A stretch of 15,150 bases of DNA from JBBDMU01 sp040905685 (GTDB taxonomy: Bacteria; Bacteroidota; Rhodothermia; Balneolales; Natronogracilivirgulaceae), in the NCBI GenBank assembly GCA_040905685.1, contig JBBDRB010000114.1:1-15150 (forward strand), given 5' to 3'. The first letter of the stretch is position 1; each line of letters starts with the position of its first letter. The notes below the pieces were generated by a model that saw only the letters and a program-made list of their open reading frames with translations, ran no database searches and had not been told where the DNA came from. Below, in pieces: positions 6,453 to 13,475 of the stretch. Both the position numbers and the translations under genes were made by a program.

Positions 6453-6980
6453 TCAGGATTCAAAAACTTTCTTCAGGGGAACGCCTCTTCGCTGGGCGAT
6501 TTCCATGGGATCCTGCAGATTTCGCAGAGCGTCCATAGTGGCTTTTACCATATTATGCGGATTGGCCGAACCCAGGGATTTGGACAGCACGTTCCGGATG
6601 CCTGCATTTTCAAGCACGGCTTTGACCGGTCCGCCGGCTATAACCCCCGTACCGGCCGATGCCGGCCGCAGAAGCACTTCACCGGCTCCGCATTTGCCAA
6701 CAATGGGGTGAGGAATGCTGCCGTCTTTGGTAACGGGCACCCTGATCAGGTTTTTCTTGGCATTATCAATCCCTTTCTGGATGGCATCGGCCACTTCATT
6801 GGCCTGGCCCATACCGTTTCCCACGATACCGTCGCGGTTACCCACTACAACGATGGAGTTGAAGCTGAACCGGCGACCGCCTTTTACCACTTTGGCGACC
6901 CTGTTAATATGAACAAGGCGCTCTTCGAGATTCAGCTCGCTGGCTTTAATGTTGTACTTTTTTCTTCTGAACTTGGGCAT
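6453..6980 (-). CDS. rpsE: 30S ribosomal protein S5 (uS5)
   Basis: S5 sits at the mRNA entry side of the 30S subunit and, with S4 and S3, shapes the entry tunnel and decoding fidelity. The 175 residues show the N-terminal double-stranded-RNA-binding-like fold (LVHINRVAKVVKGGRRFSF, VVVGNRDGIVGNGMGQANEV) and the C-terminal domain (LRPASAGTGVIAGGPVKAVL, GSANPHNMVKATMDAL). It follows rplR by 13 nt. The next gene is rplO instead of the usual rpmD. Confidence 0.97.
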   Translation of the reverse strand: MPKFRRKKYNIKASELNLEERLVHINRVAKVVKGGRRFSFNSIVVVGNRDGIVGNGMGQANEVADAIQKGIDNAKKNLIRVPVTKDGSIPHPIVGKCGAGEVLLRPASAGTGVIAGGPVKAVLENAGIRNVLSKSLGSANPHNMVKATMDALRNLQDPMEIAQRRGVPLKKVFES

Positions 6981-6993
6981 AATCTATCGTTGT

Positions 6994-7359
6994 TTAAAAT
7001 TTCAATCCGGCTTCACGGGCGCCTGCAGCAATAGCTGAAATAATGCCATGGTAGGCGTATCCGCTTCTGTCAAAAGTGATTTGTTCTATTTTTTTCTCCA
7101 GGGCTTTTTCCGCCATAATTTTTCCAAGGATCTCCCCTTTTTCGATCGGCTTTTTGCCCTTGAATGAAGATTGCAGATCCGCACTTCTGGTAGAGGCTGC
7201 AGCCAGGGTATTTCCGCTGGCATCATCGACAAGCTGGGTATAGATGTGCTTGGAACTTTTATAAATGGATAGACGTGGTCTGGTTTCCGTGCCAATAACT
7301 TTGGATCGTATGCGGCGGCGGATGCGGGTTCTGCGTTTTTGTTTAAGATTCTTGGTCAT
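6994..7359 (-). CDS. rplR: 50S ribosomal protein L18 (uL18)
   Basis: L18 binds 5S rRNA together with L5 and helps dock it onto the 50S central protuberance. The 121 residues have a very basic N-terminus (KQKRRTRIRRRIRSK), then RPRLSIYKSSKHIYTQLVDD and the conserved C-terminal FDRSGYAYHGIISAIAAGAR followed by EAGLKF. Length is normal. The gene lies between rplF (12 nt gap) and rpsE (13 nt gap), the standard spc order. No Shine-Dalgarno motif is visible. Confidence 0.97.
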   Translation of the reverse strand: MTKNLKQKRRTRIRRRIRSKVIGTETRPRLSIYKSSKHIYTQLVDDASGNTLAAASTRSADLQSSFKGKKPIEKGEILGKIMAEKALEKKIEQITFDRSGYAYHGIISAIAAGAREAGLKF

Positions 7360-7371
7360 TGCTAATAAGAT

Positions 7372-7926
7372 TTATTTACCTGCGGATTTACCGGCTTTTC
7401 TTCGAATTTGCTCATTGAGGTATCGCACCCCTTTTCCTTTATAGGGCTCCGGCTTGCGAAGCGACCGGATATTGGCGGCAACCTGGCCGACCATTTCCTT
7501 ATCCGTTCCCGTGACGATCACCCTGGGGTTCTTTCCTGATTTCGTATCCACTTCCAGGGAAATGCCCGGAGGGGGTACAAAATAGTACGGGTGGGAAAAC
7601 CCTAATGACAGCTCCAAAATATCACCGCTCAGGTTGGCTCTGTATCCAACCCCGATGATTTCCAGTTCTTTTTTAAATCCTTCGCTTACACCGGTAACCA
7701 TATTCTGGATCAATACACGGTATAGACCATGCAAGGCTTTGACCCTTTTATTTTCGGAGCTTCGGCTGACGATAATCAAACCGTCTTTTTGCTCAACGCT
7801 GAGGCTTCCGTCAATCTTCAGTGAATGTTCTCCTTTGGAGCCTTTCACTGTGACCAGATTATCAGCGTTTATGCTGCACTCTACGCCGTTGGTTATTTGT
7901 ACCGGTAATTTTCCAATACGTGACAT
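7372..7926 (-). CDS. rplF: 50S ribosomal protein L6 (uL6)
   Basis: L6 lies near the sarcin-ricin loop and the factor-binding site of the 50S subunit. The 184 residues consist of two related domains: the first begins MSRIGKLPVQI and includes VTVKGSKGEHSLKI, the second includes IIGVGYRANLSGDILELSLG, FSHPYYFVPPPGI and VIVTGTDKEMVGQVAANIRS. The closing RKPEPYKGKGVRY motif is characteristic. It starts 14 nt after rpsH; the leader is AT-rich without a Shine-Dalgarno sequence. Confidence 0.97.
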   Translation of the reverse strand: MSRIGKLPVQITNGVECSINADNLVTVKGSKGEHSLKIDGSLSVEQKDGLIIVSRSSENKRVKALHGLYRVLIQNMVTGVSEGFKKELEIIGVGYRANLSGDILELSLGFSHPYYFVPPPGISLEVDTKSGKNPRVIVTGTDKEMVGQVAANIRSLRKPEPYKGKGVRYLNEQIRRKAGKSAGK

Positions 7927-7940
7927 TGTTCAAATAATTA

Positions 7941-8333
7941 TTAGTAAATGTGACACAATACTTCGCCGCCAACCTGAAGTTTGCGGGCTTCTTTGTCGGT
8001 CATTACGCCTTGTGATGTAGTCAGGATCGCAATGCCAAGACCGTTTAGTACGCGAGGTATATCTTCCGACTTGCAATAGTTTCGCAAGCCCGGTTTGGAT
8101 ATTCTTTTCATCAGTTTGATAACAGGCTGCCCGTAATGATCGTATTTCAAAAATACCCTGATCAGGCCCTGCCTGCCATCATCGATATCCAAATATCGTT
8201 GTATAAAACCTTTGTCCAGTAGAATTTTGGTCATGGACCGCTTGATCTTCGATGCGGGAATATCCACACGCCGGTGACCTGCCCTCTGGGCATTTCTGAT
8301 TCTGGTAAGGTAGTCTGCTATTGGATCAGTCAT
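7941..8333 (-). CDS. rpsH: 30S ribosomal protein S8 (uS8)
   Basis: S8 binds the central domain of 16S rRNA and is needed for platform assembly. In E. coli it also represses the spc operon by binding a 16S-like structure near rplE. The 130 residues begin MTDPIADYLTRIRNAQRAGH and end TTSQGVMTDKEARKLQVGG then EVLCHIY, both classic S8 signatures. Between rplX and rplE there are only 17 nt here, so an E. coli-like S8 target would have to overlap coding sequence; I did not identify one. rpsN lies 19 nt upstream and rplF 14 nt downstream. Confidence 0.97.
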   Translation of the reverse strand: MTDPIADYLTRIRNAQRAGHRRVDIPASKIKRSMTKILLDKGFIQRYLDIDDGRQGLIRVFLKYDHYGQPVIKLMKRISKPGLRNYCKSEDIPRVLNGLGIAILTTSQGVMTDKEARKLQVGGEVLCHIY

Positions 8334-8352
8334 GATTTGTTTTTGTTTTTAA

Positions 8353-8622
8353 TTACCAGCTGGCTTTCTTGATTCCGGGAATTTTGCCGGATAGGGCAAG
8401 CTCTCTGAATATGATGCGGGATACGCCGAACTCACTGACCATACCGCGTGACCGGCCGGTAATGGAACATCGTTTCTTGACCCGGGTCGGGCTTGCATCA
8501 CGCGGGAGTTTCTGCAGGGCTTCGTAATCGCCCTTTTCCTTGAGCTCTTTTCTGCGCTCAGCATATTTAGTTACGGTTCGTTTTCGCTTTTCATTGCGAA
8601 CTATCCATGATTTTTTTGCCAT
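8353..8622 (-). CDS. rpsN: 30S ribosomal protein S14 (uS14), long zinc-free form
   Basis: S14 completes the 30S head together with S3 and S10. The 89-residue protein is the long form: MAKKSWIVRNEKRKRTVTKY, LQKLPRDASPTRVKKRCSIT, GRSRGMVSEFGVSRIIFREL and the C-terminal GIKKASW. It has one cysteine only, so it lacks the CxxC pairs of the short zinc-binding S14. It starts 2 nt after the rplE stop, close enough for coupled translation. A shorter overlapping frame on the same strand (8349-8564) is a shadow. Confidence 0.97.
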   Translation of the reverse strand: MAKKSWIVRNEKRKRTVTKYAERRKELKEKGDYEALQKLPRDASPTRVKKRCSITGRSRGMVSEFGVSRIIFRELALSGKIPGIKKASW

Positions 8623-8624
8623 AA

Positions 8625-9185
8625 TTATGCTTCTGTTTTACGGTTTTTAAAAGGCATTCCGAAATGCTTCAGAAGGCTGTATGCTTGCTCATCCGTTTCA
8701 GCCGTGGTTACAAAGGTAATATCCAGGCCGTGCATCCGGTCTAATTTGTCAATATCGATCTCAGGGAAAATAGCATGCTCGGTAATCCCCATGGTATAGT
8801 TGCCGCGTCCGTCAAAGCCCTTATCGGAAACGCCCTGAAAGTCACGGGTTCTCGGCAGGGAGAGGTTGACCAGACGGTCAAGAAACTCAAACATGACTTT
8901 CTTTCTCAGGGTCACTTTGCATCCGATCGGCATGCCTTCCCTAAGTTTAAAGTTGGCAATGGACTTGCGTGCTTTTGTCAGTACCGGTTTTTTGCCACTA
9001 ATCAGACCCATGTTATTGGCAACATCATCGAGTCGTTTGCGGTCCGATACAGCTTCCCCTACGCCACAGTTTATGTTGATCTTAACCAGTTTGGGAACGG
9101 CCATCTTGTTGGTTATATCAAATTCCTTCTGCAGCTTGGGTAGGATCTCTTCTTTGTATTGTGTATAAAGTCTTGCTTCAGCCAT
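8625..9185 (-). CDS. rplE: 50S ribosomal protein L5 (uL5)
   Basis: L5 binds 5S rRNA, sits in the central protuberance and touches the P-site tRNA and S13. The 186 residues show PKLVKININCGVGEAV, the loop GKKPVLTKARKSIANFKLRE and GMPIGCKVTLR, then LPRTRDFQGVSDKGFDGRGN and the C-terminal GLDITFVTTAETDEQAYSLL. Length is typical. The ATG is preceded by GACAAACAA with no Shine-Dalgarno site. It lies 17 nt after rplX and 2 nt before rpsN. Confidence 0.97.
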   Translation of the reverse strand: MAEARLYTQYKEEILPKLQKEFDITNKMAVPKLVKININCGVGEAVSDRKRLDDVANNMGLISGKKPVLTKARKSIANFKLREGMPIGCKVTLRKKVMFEFLDRLVNLSLPRTRDFQGVSDKGFDGRGNYTMGITEHAIFPEIDIDKLDRMHGLDITFVTTAETDEQAYSLLKHFGMPFKNRKTEA

Positions 9186-9202
9186 TTGTTTGTCTAATTA
9201 CT

Positions 9203-9556
9203 TTATTTATCCAGCGTTTCGCCGCTAACTTTTGCTACGCGAACCCATCTTTCTTTTCCACTTTCAGTGATTCGTTTCCTTCCGATCCGGGTGGCTTCAT
9301 CGCTAACCGGGTCGACGGGAAGTACATTGGATGCATGAATAGGCATTTCCTGCTTCATACGTCCGCCCTGGGGGTTTTCCTGGGTAGGCTTCTGATGCTT
9401 GGTACGCATATTGATGCCTTCAACAAGCACTCTTTCCTTAGCGGGGAAAACCATGAGGATTTTACCGCGTTTGCCCCTGTCATTACCGGTAAGCACTTCT
9501 ACCTGGTCATTCTTTTTGACATGGAGCTTCTTTTGTTTGTTTTTCGTTCTGGGCAT
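9203..9556 (-). CDS. rplX: 50S ribosomal protein L24 (uL24)
   Basis: L24 is an early assembly initiator of the 50S subunit near the tunnel exit. The 117 residues carry the KOW motif: LHVKKNDQVEVLTGNDRGKR followed by GKILMVFPAKERVLVEGINM. NPQGGRMKQEMPIHASNVLP is the typical second block. It is somewhat longer than E. coli L24 (about 104 residues), with the extra length mainly in the C-terminal part. A weak AGGA lies 8 nt upstream of the ATG. Gaps are 15 nt to rplN and 17 nt to rplE. Confidence 0.96.
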   Translation of the reverse strand: MPRTKNKQKKLHVKKNDQVEVLTGNDRGKRGKILMVFPAKERVLVEGINMRTKHQKPTQENPQGGRMKQEMPIHASNVLPVDPVSDEATRIGRKRITESGKERWVRVAKVSGETLDK

Positions 9557-9571
9557 ATCTGTTTCCTGTTT

Positions 9572-9940
9572 TTACAATACTTCCGGTGCCAGTGATACTA
9601 TTCTCATAAAGTTTTTCTCCCTGAGCTCCCGGGCTATAGGTCCGAATATCCTTGTACCCACAGGTTCCGATTCATTATTAATAATGACGGCTGCATTTTC
9701 GTCGAAACGGATATAGCTGCCGTCCATTCGTCGCACTTCCTTTTTGGTTCTTACCACTACCGCTTTTATAACATCCCCTTTTTTAACCGTTCCGCCGGGG
9801 ATGGCGGTCTTCACTGAACAGACAATGAGATCACCAATGCGTGCATACCTTCGTTTGGAGTCACCCAACACCTTGATGCACATTATTTTTTTGGCTCCAC
9901 TGTTATCGGCTACGCTTAATATAGACTGTGTTTGTACCAT
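9572..9940 (-). CDS. rplN: 50S ribosomal protein L14 (uL14)
   Basis: L14 forms intersubunit bridges with 16S rRNA and, with L19, the binding site of the silencing factor RsfS. The 122 residues match the family throughout: MVQTQSILSVADNSGAKKIM, GDLIVCSVKTAIPGGTVKKG, KKEVRRMDGSYIRFDENAAV and the end GTRIFGPIARELREKNFMRI. Length equals the usual 122. It begins 8 nt after rpsQ, the classical junction of the S10 and spc operons, yet there is no room for a separate promoter. Confidence 0.98.
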   Translation of the reverse strand: MVQTQSILSVADNSGAKKIMCIKVLGDSKRRYARIGDLIVCSVKTAIPGGTVKKGDVIKAVVVRTKKEVRRMDGSYIRFDENAAVIINNESEPVGTRIFGPIARELREKNFMRIVSLAPEVL

Positions 9941-9948
9941 TTTATTAT

Positions 9949-10215
9949 TTACTTGGCTCTTTCAAGGACTTCAACCAGTCTCCAGCGCTTATGTCTGGAA
10001 AGTGGCCGTGTTTCAATTATCTGCACTTTGTCACCGATCTTTGCATCGCCGGTTTCATCGTGGGCCATATACTTGGTCGTTTTAGTAATGTATTTACCAT
10101 AAATAGGGTGCTTTATCTGACGGTCAACAGCTACGGTGATGGTCTTTTGCATGCGGTCACTGACCACTAAGCCAATTCGCTGTTTCCGTTGATTTCTTAC
10201 AGTTTCTTCACTCAT
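9949..10215 (-). CDS. rpsQ: 30S ribosomal protein S17 (uS17)
   Basis: S17 is a primary binder of the 5' domain of 16S rRNA. With the ATG at 10215 the protein has 88 residues, starting MSEETVRNQRKQRIGLVVSD and including KTITVAVDRQIKHPIYGKYI, AHDETGDAKIGDKVQIIETR and PLSRHKRWRLVEVLERAK. The frame extends six codons further to a GTG at 10233, but the ATG gives the better family fit and an 8-nt overlap with the end of rpmC (ATGAGTGA), typical of coupled genes. The GTG start cannot be excluded. Confidence 0.95.
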   Translation of the reverse strand: MSEETVRNQRKQRIGLVVSDRMQKTITVAVDRQIKHPIYGKYITKTTKYMAHDETGDAKIGDKVQIIETRPLSRHKRWRLVEVLERAK

Positions 10216-10423
10216 TGGTTTGTGTTTTTTCACCCGTGTTTTTTTCGTGGATAATGGTTTTCAGCCTGGCTAATTCACGCCTTCTGGCTCTCATTTGTGC
10301 AGGATTTTCAACCTGGCCGGCCACAGCCTTATTAAAATTCAGCTGACTTACTTCAGTATTGATATCATCAATCCGGGCTTCGAGCTCGGTTATTGAAAGA
10401 TCTCTCAGTTCTTTTGCTTTCAT
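10208..10423 (-). CDS. rpmC: 50S ribosomal protein L29 (uL29)
   Basis: L29 is a small two-helix protein at the tunnel exit, next to L23, where it helps bind trigger factor and SRP. The 71 residues start MKAKELRDLSITELEARIDD and include the conserved helix pair with FNKAVAGQVENPAQMRARRR and ELARLKTIIHEK, followed by a short polar tail. An AAGGA lies about ten bases before the ATG, a weak Shine-Dalgarno candidate. It follows rplP by 12 nt and overlaps rpsQ. Confidence 0.96.
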   Translation of the reverse strand: MKAKELRDLSITELEARIDDINTEVSQLNFNKAVAGQVENPAQMRARRRELARLKTIIHEKNTGEKTQTNE

Positions 10424-10435
10424 TACTCGTTATCC

Positions 10436-10858
10436 TTACAATCCATCATAGTTACGGCGAACTATGAATTTAGTTTTAATAGGAAGCTTATGCTGCGCCA
10501 GCCGTATGGCCGAACGGGCCAGCTCTTTAGGCACACCCGATATCTCGAACATGATCCGGCCGGGCTCCACAATGGCAACAAAATGATCAAGAGCCCCTTT
10601 ACCGCTGCCCATCCGGGTTTCAGCCGCTTTTTTGGTGATGGGCTTGTCCGGAAATATCCGGATCCAGGTTTGTCCCTCACGCTGCAGTTTCCGGGCGATG
10701 GCCACACGACAGGCTTCGATTTGCCTGGCCGTGATAAACTTGGGTTCTAAGGCCTTCAGGGCAAAATCACCGAAGGCGATGGTATGTCCCCTTCCGGCAT
10801 TCCCTTTAATGCGCCCGGTTTGGGCTTTCCTGTGTTTAAGGCGTTTTGGTTCTAACAT
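10436..10858 (-). CDS. rplP: 50S ribosomal protein L16 (uL16)
   Basis: L16 lies beside the A-site tRNA elbow and is one of the last proteins added to the 50S subunit. The 140 residues begin MLEPKRLKHRKAQTGRIKGN and show FGDFALKALEPKFITARQIE, then RMGSGKGALDHFVAIVEPGR, with the closing PIKTKFIVRRNYDGL. The arginine of RMGSGKG corresponds to the one hydroxylated by the YcfD/RoxA oxygenase in E. coli. The 36-nt gap to rpsC is one of the longest between ribosomal-protein genes here. Confidence 0.97.
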   Translation of the reverse strand: MLEPKRLKHRKAQTGRIKGNAGRGHTIAFGDFALKALEPKFITARQIEACRVAIARKLQREGQTWIRIFPDKPITKKAAETRMGSGKGALDHFVAIVEPGRIMFEISGVPKELARSAIRLAQHKLPIKTKFIVRRNYDGL

Positions 10859-10894
10859 TGATCTAAAACGGTTTCAAAAGTTTATGTTATGCGT

Positions 10895-11647
10895 CTATCG
10901 GCGGGGTCGTCGATCCCGTTGACCGCCCTTGTCGCCTCCGCGTCGTGCACGGCGTTTTTGTTGCCCTTCTCCCTGCTGGCCTTCATCGCGTGTAGCCAGA
11001 GCAGCCGGCGTCAGGTCTACATCGCCGATCAGCTCACCTTTGAATATCCATACGGAGATCCCGATGGAACCATAGATGGTATTGGCCGTTGCGTTGGCAT
11101 AGTCGATGTCTGCCCGGATGGTGTGCAGCGGCACGCGCCCTTCCATGTATTGTTCGGTACGGGCCATTTCAGCACCGCCCAGCCGTCCGGAGCATTTGAT
11201 CTTGATGCCTTTGGCACCCATTCTCATGGCAGCCGAAAGCGAAGTTTTCATGGCCCTTCTGAACGATATCCTGGCAATGAGCTGCTGGGCTATGTTCTGG
11301 CCCACCAGACTGGCATCCGTTTCAGGACGCTTGATCTCGCTGATGTTAATCTGTACTTCTTTATTGGTAATCTTCTTGAGTTCCTCGCGAAGCAATTCCA
11401 CCTGTTCGCCGCCTTTTCCGATAATCACACCGGGCCGGCTGGTGAGCAGGGTAAGCAATACACGCTTGGGCGTGCGCTCGATAACTACCTTTGAAATTCC
11501 CCCGTTTCGCAACCTTGCGTTGATATAGGTACGCAGCTTGGAGTCTTCCAGAATATTCTCAGCTACATTATCCTCTGAAAACCAGTTGGAATCCCAGCCT
11601 TTTACCACCCCTAAACGAAACCCTATTGGATTAACTTTTTGTCCCAA
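10895..11647 (-). CDS. rpsC: 30S ribosomal protein S3 (uS3), TTG start
   Basis: S3 lines the mRNA entry channel and, with S4 and S5, contributes to the ribosome's helicase activity. The conserved N-terminus GQKVNPIGFRLGVVKGWDS begins directly after a TTG codon at 11647, one nt after the rplV stop. The frame stays open to an ATG at 11701, but those 18 extra residues lie inside rplV and have no S3 character. This gives 250 residues. The KH domain shows VIIGKGGEQV near 74-83, and the C-terminal S3 domain includes SFRRAMK, GIKIKCSGRLGGAEMAR and ADIDYA. The last ~34 residues form a Gln/Gly/Arg-rich basic tail ending DRRPRR. Confidence 0.94.
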   Translation of the reverse strand: MGQKVNPIGFRLGVVKGWDSNWFSEDNVAENILEDSKLRTYINARLRNGGISKVVIERTPKRVLLTLLTSRPGVIIGKGGEQVELLREELKKITNKEVQINISEIKRPETDASLVGQNIAQQLIARISFRRAMKTSLSAAMRMGAKGIKIKCSGRLGGAEMARTEQYMEGRVPLHTIRADIDYANATANTIYGSIGISVWIFKGELIGDVDLTPAALATRDEGQQGEGQQKRRARRGGDKGGQRDRRPRR

Positions 11648-11648
11648 A

Positions 11649-12053
11649 TTATACCTCTTCGTCTTCTTGTAAATCTTCTTTAGTTTCTTTCCTGGCCACA
11701 ATCGCGGTGATATGGCTGGTCCTTTTACGTATCGGATGCGCCCGGCCCATAGGGGCCGGCTGTATTCGCTTCAGCGTTACACCCTCATCGACAAAAATTG
11801 CTTTAACGATCAGGTCTTCATCTTCAAAGGCTTCGTCTTCGTGTCGGTCACGCAGGTTGGCTGCGGCTGATTTGATCACCTTGGCAACATAGGGAGCCGC
11901 TGCTTTCTCGGTAAAAGCCAACCGGCTGATCGCTTTATCCACGTTTAAACCACGAACCACATCCACTACCAGCCGTGCCTTGCGGGCCGATATCCTTAAA
12001 TGCTTTTGGGTGGCTTTTGCCTCTAGTTCTACTGTTTCCACTGTTTTATCCAT
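11649..12053 (-). CDS. rplV: 50S ribosomal protein L22 (uL22)
   Basis: L22 lines the peptide exit tunnel with its long beta-hairpin, where some macrolide-resistance changes arise. The 134 residues show KHLRISARKARLVVDVVRGL, then VAKVIKSAAANLRD and the hairpin region LKRIQPAPMGRAHPIRKRTS followed by HITAIVA. E. coli L22 has 110 residues; the extra length here lies in a Glu-rich N-terminus (DKTVETVELEAKAT) and an acidic C-terminal tail (KEDLQEDEEV). It follows rpsS by 8 nt, and its stop is one base from the TTG start of rpsC. Confidence 0.97.
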   Translation of the reverse strand: MDKTVETVELEAKATQKHLRISARKARLVVDVVRGLNVDKAISRLAFTEKAAAPYVAKVIKSAAANLRDRHEDEAFEDEDLIVKAIFVDEGVTLKRIQPAPMGRAHPIRKRTSHITAIVARKETKEDLQEDEEV

Positions 12054-12061
12054 TTAGTTAT

Positions 12062-12328
12062 TTAGCCTTTTTTAACCGGGTGGCCTTTGAAAATTCGCGT
12101 GGGTGAAAATTCACCCAGCTTATGACCGACCATATTTTCGGTAACATATACGGGGATGAACTGCTTGCCGTTGTGCACGGCAAACGTTAACCCAACAAAA
12201 TCCGGCGTTATCAAAGAGCTTCTTGACCAGGTTTTGATGACTTTTTTGGAACTTGTGCTGTTGGCCTTGTCAACCTTCTTTTGAAGCTTGTAATGTACAA
12301 ATGGCCCTTTTTTTAAAGATCTTGGCAT
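12062..12328 (-). CDS. rpsS: 30S ribosomal protein S19 (uS19)
   Basis: S19 pairs with S13 in the 30S head and forms bridges to the 50S subunit. The 88 residues start MPRSLKKGPFVHYKLQKKVD and continue with KTWSRSSLITPDFVGLTFAV, HNGKQFIPVYVTENMVGHKL and GEFSPTRIFKGHPVKKG, all close to family consensus. It begins 6 nt after the rplB stop and ends 8 nt before rplV. Its short leader (ACGGT before the ATG) has no Shine-Dalgarno sequence. Confidence 0.97.
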   Translation of the reverse strand: MPRSLKKGPFVHYKLQKKVDKANSTSSKKVIKTWSRSSLITPDFVGLTFAVHNGKQFIPVYVTENMVGHKLGEFSPTRIFKGHPVKKG

Positions 12329-12334
12329 ACCGTT

Positions 12335-13165
12335 TTACTGTTTTTGATTTCTTCTGCGTACAATGAACTTGGATGAAAGTTTCTTACGCTTTCTTGTTTT
12401 AAGGCCTTTGGCCGGCTGTCCCCAGGGAGATCGTGGATGACCTCCGGATGCTTTACCCTCGCCGCCACCCATAGGGTGATCGACCGGGTTCATCACCACG
12501 CCGCGAACACTCGGCCGTTTGCCTAACCAGCGGTGCCGGCCGGCTTTTCCGAGAACGACATTGAAATGATCGGTGTTGCTTACCACACCTACGGTAGCCA
12601 CACAGGTACCCAGTATCATGCGCACTTCACCGGAAGGCAACTTGAGGGTGACATATTTATCGGTTTTGGCAATCAGCTGCGCACTTGCCCCGGCGCTTCT
12701 CACGATCTGCCCGCCTTTTCCCGGGACCATTTCAATATTGTGAACGGTCGTACCAAGAGGCATGTTTTTTAACATCATGCAGTTGCCTCTTTCAGGAGCC
12801 ACCCGTTCACCGCTGATCAGCTTGTCTCCTACCTGCAGCTTGTCCGGAGCGATGATATATCTTTTTTCCCCATCGGCATAGGCCAGCAAGGCAATCCGGG
12901 CCGTTCGGTTCGGATCATACTCGATCGTTTTGACCAGAGCCGGTATATCTTTTTTATCCCTTTTAAAGTCGATCAGCCGGTATTGCCTTTTATGCCCGCC
13001 GCCACGGTGACGAACCGTCATGCGTCCGCTGTTGTTTCGCCCGCCCTTGCTGGTCAGGCTTACCAATAGCGAACGTTCGGGCTTATCGGTGGTTACATCC
13101 TTAAAAATAGGTGCAATCCGATGCCGGGTTCCCGGTGTATTTGGTTTTAACTTACGTGTTGCCAT
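12335..13165 (-). CDS. rplB: 50S ribosomal protein L2 (uL2)
   Basis: L2 is needed for joining the subunits and for peptidyl-transferase activity. The 276 residues have the OB-fold RNA-binding region (RNNSGRMTVRHRGGGHKRQY, then YDPNRTARIALLAYADGEKR) and the SH3-like C-terminal domain with SVRGVVMNPVDHPMGGGEGK. H230 in that motif matches the functionally important H229 of E. coli. The C-terminus is the usual basic KTRKRKKLSSKFIVRRRNQ. It lies 13 nt after rplW and 6 nt before rpsS. Confidence 0.98.
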   Translation of the reverse strand: MATRKLKPNTPGTRHRIAPIFKDVTTDKPERSLLVSLTSKGGRNNSGRMTVRHRGGGHKRQYRLIDFKRDKKDIPALVKTIEYDPNRTARIALLAYADGEKRYIIAPDKLQVGDKLISGERVAPERGNCMMLKNMPLGTTVHNIEMVPGKGGQIVRSAGASAQLIAKTDKYVTLKLPSGEVRMILGTCVATVGVVSNTDHFNVVLGKAGRHRWLGKRPSVRGVVMNPVDHPMGGGEGKASGGHPRSPWGQPAKGLKTRKRKKLSSKFIVRRRNQKQ

Positions 13166-13178
13166 GAGATTCCAATTC

Positions 13179-13475
13179 TTATATTTCGCTGAAAAAGTCT
13201 ATTTCCTGGCCGGCCTTCAGACTAACCAGAGCTTTCTTGACCTGCCGGGTCCGTCCGCTCAGAAAGCCGCTTTTGGTATGCCTGCCCTTGGGCTTGCCGG
13301 GCTGGACCAGGGTTCTTACTTTGGTAACCGTTACTTCAGGATATTTGGTCTCGATAGCCTGTTTCACCTCTTTTTTGGTAGCCGTGATGGTTACTTCAAA
13401 AGCATACTGGTTAAGTTTTTCCTGGATTCCCGTTAATTTCTCGGTAACCAGCGGTTTGATCAATACGTTATTCAT
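13179..13475 (-). CDS. rplW: 50S ribosomal protein L23 (uL23)
   Basis: L23 sits at the tunnel exit and is the docking site for trigger factor and the signal-recognition particle. The 98 residues begin MNNVLIKPLVTEKLTGIQEK and show YAFEVTITATKKEVKQAIET, VTKVRTLVQPGKPKGRHTK and a C-terminal strand ending IDFFSEI. Its ATG overlaps the rplD stop by 4 nt (ATGA), a classic coupling arrangement, and GAGG lies just upstream inside rplD. Confidence 0.97.
   Translation of the reverse strand: MNNVLIKPLVTEKLTGIQEKLNQYAFEVTITATKKEVKQAIETKYPEVTVTKVRTLVQPGKPKGRHTKSGFLSGRTRQVKKALVSLKAGQEIDFFSEI

Noticed and set aside
6222..7034. 270-codon open frame on the plus strand
   Set aside because: It lies antisense to rplO, rpsE and rplR, all of which are clear full-length genes. 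Its protein has no recognisable motif and looks like a codon-bias shadow.
10889..11494. 201-codon open frame on the plus strand
   Set aside because: Antisense to rpsC; the hydrophobic start is a by-product of the Arg-rich S3 tail read backwards.
11648..11701. ATG start for rpsC adding 18 residues
   Set aside because: It lies wholly within the end of rplV, and the S3 consensus begins right after the TTG at 11647.
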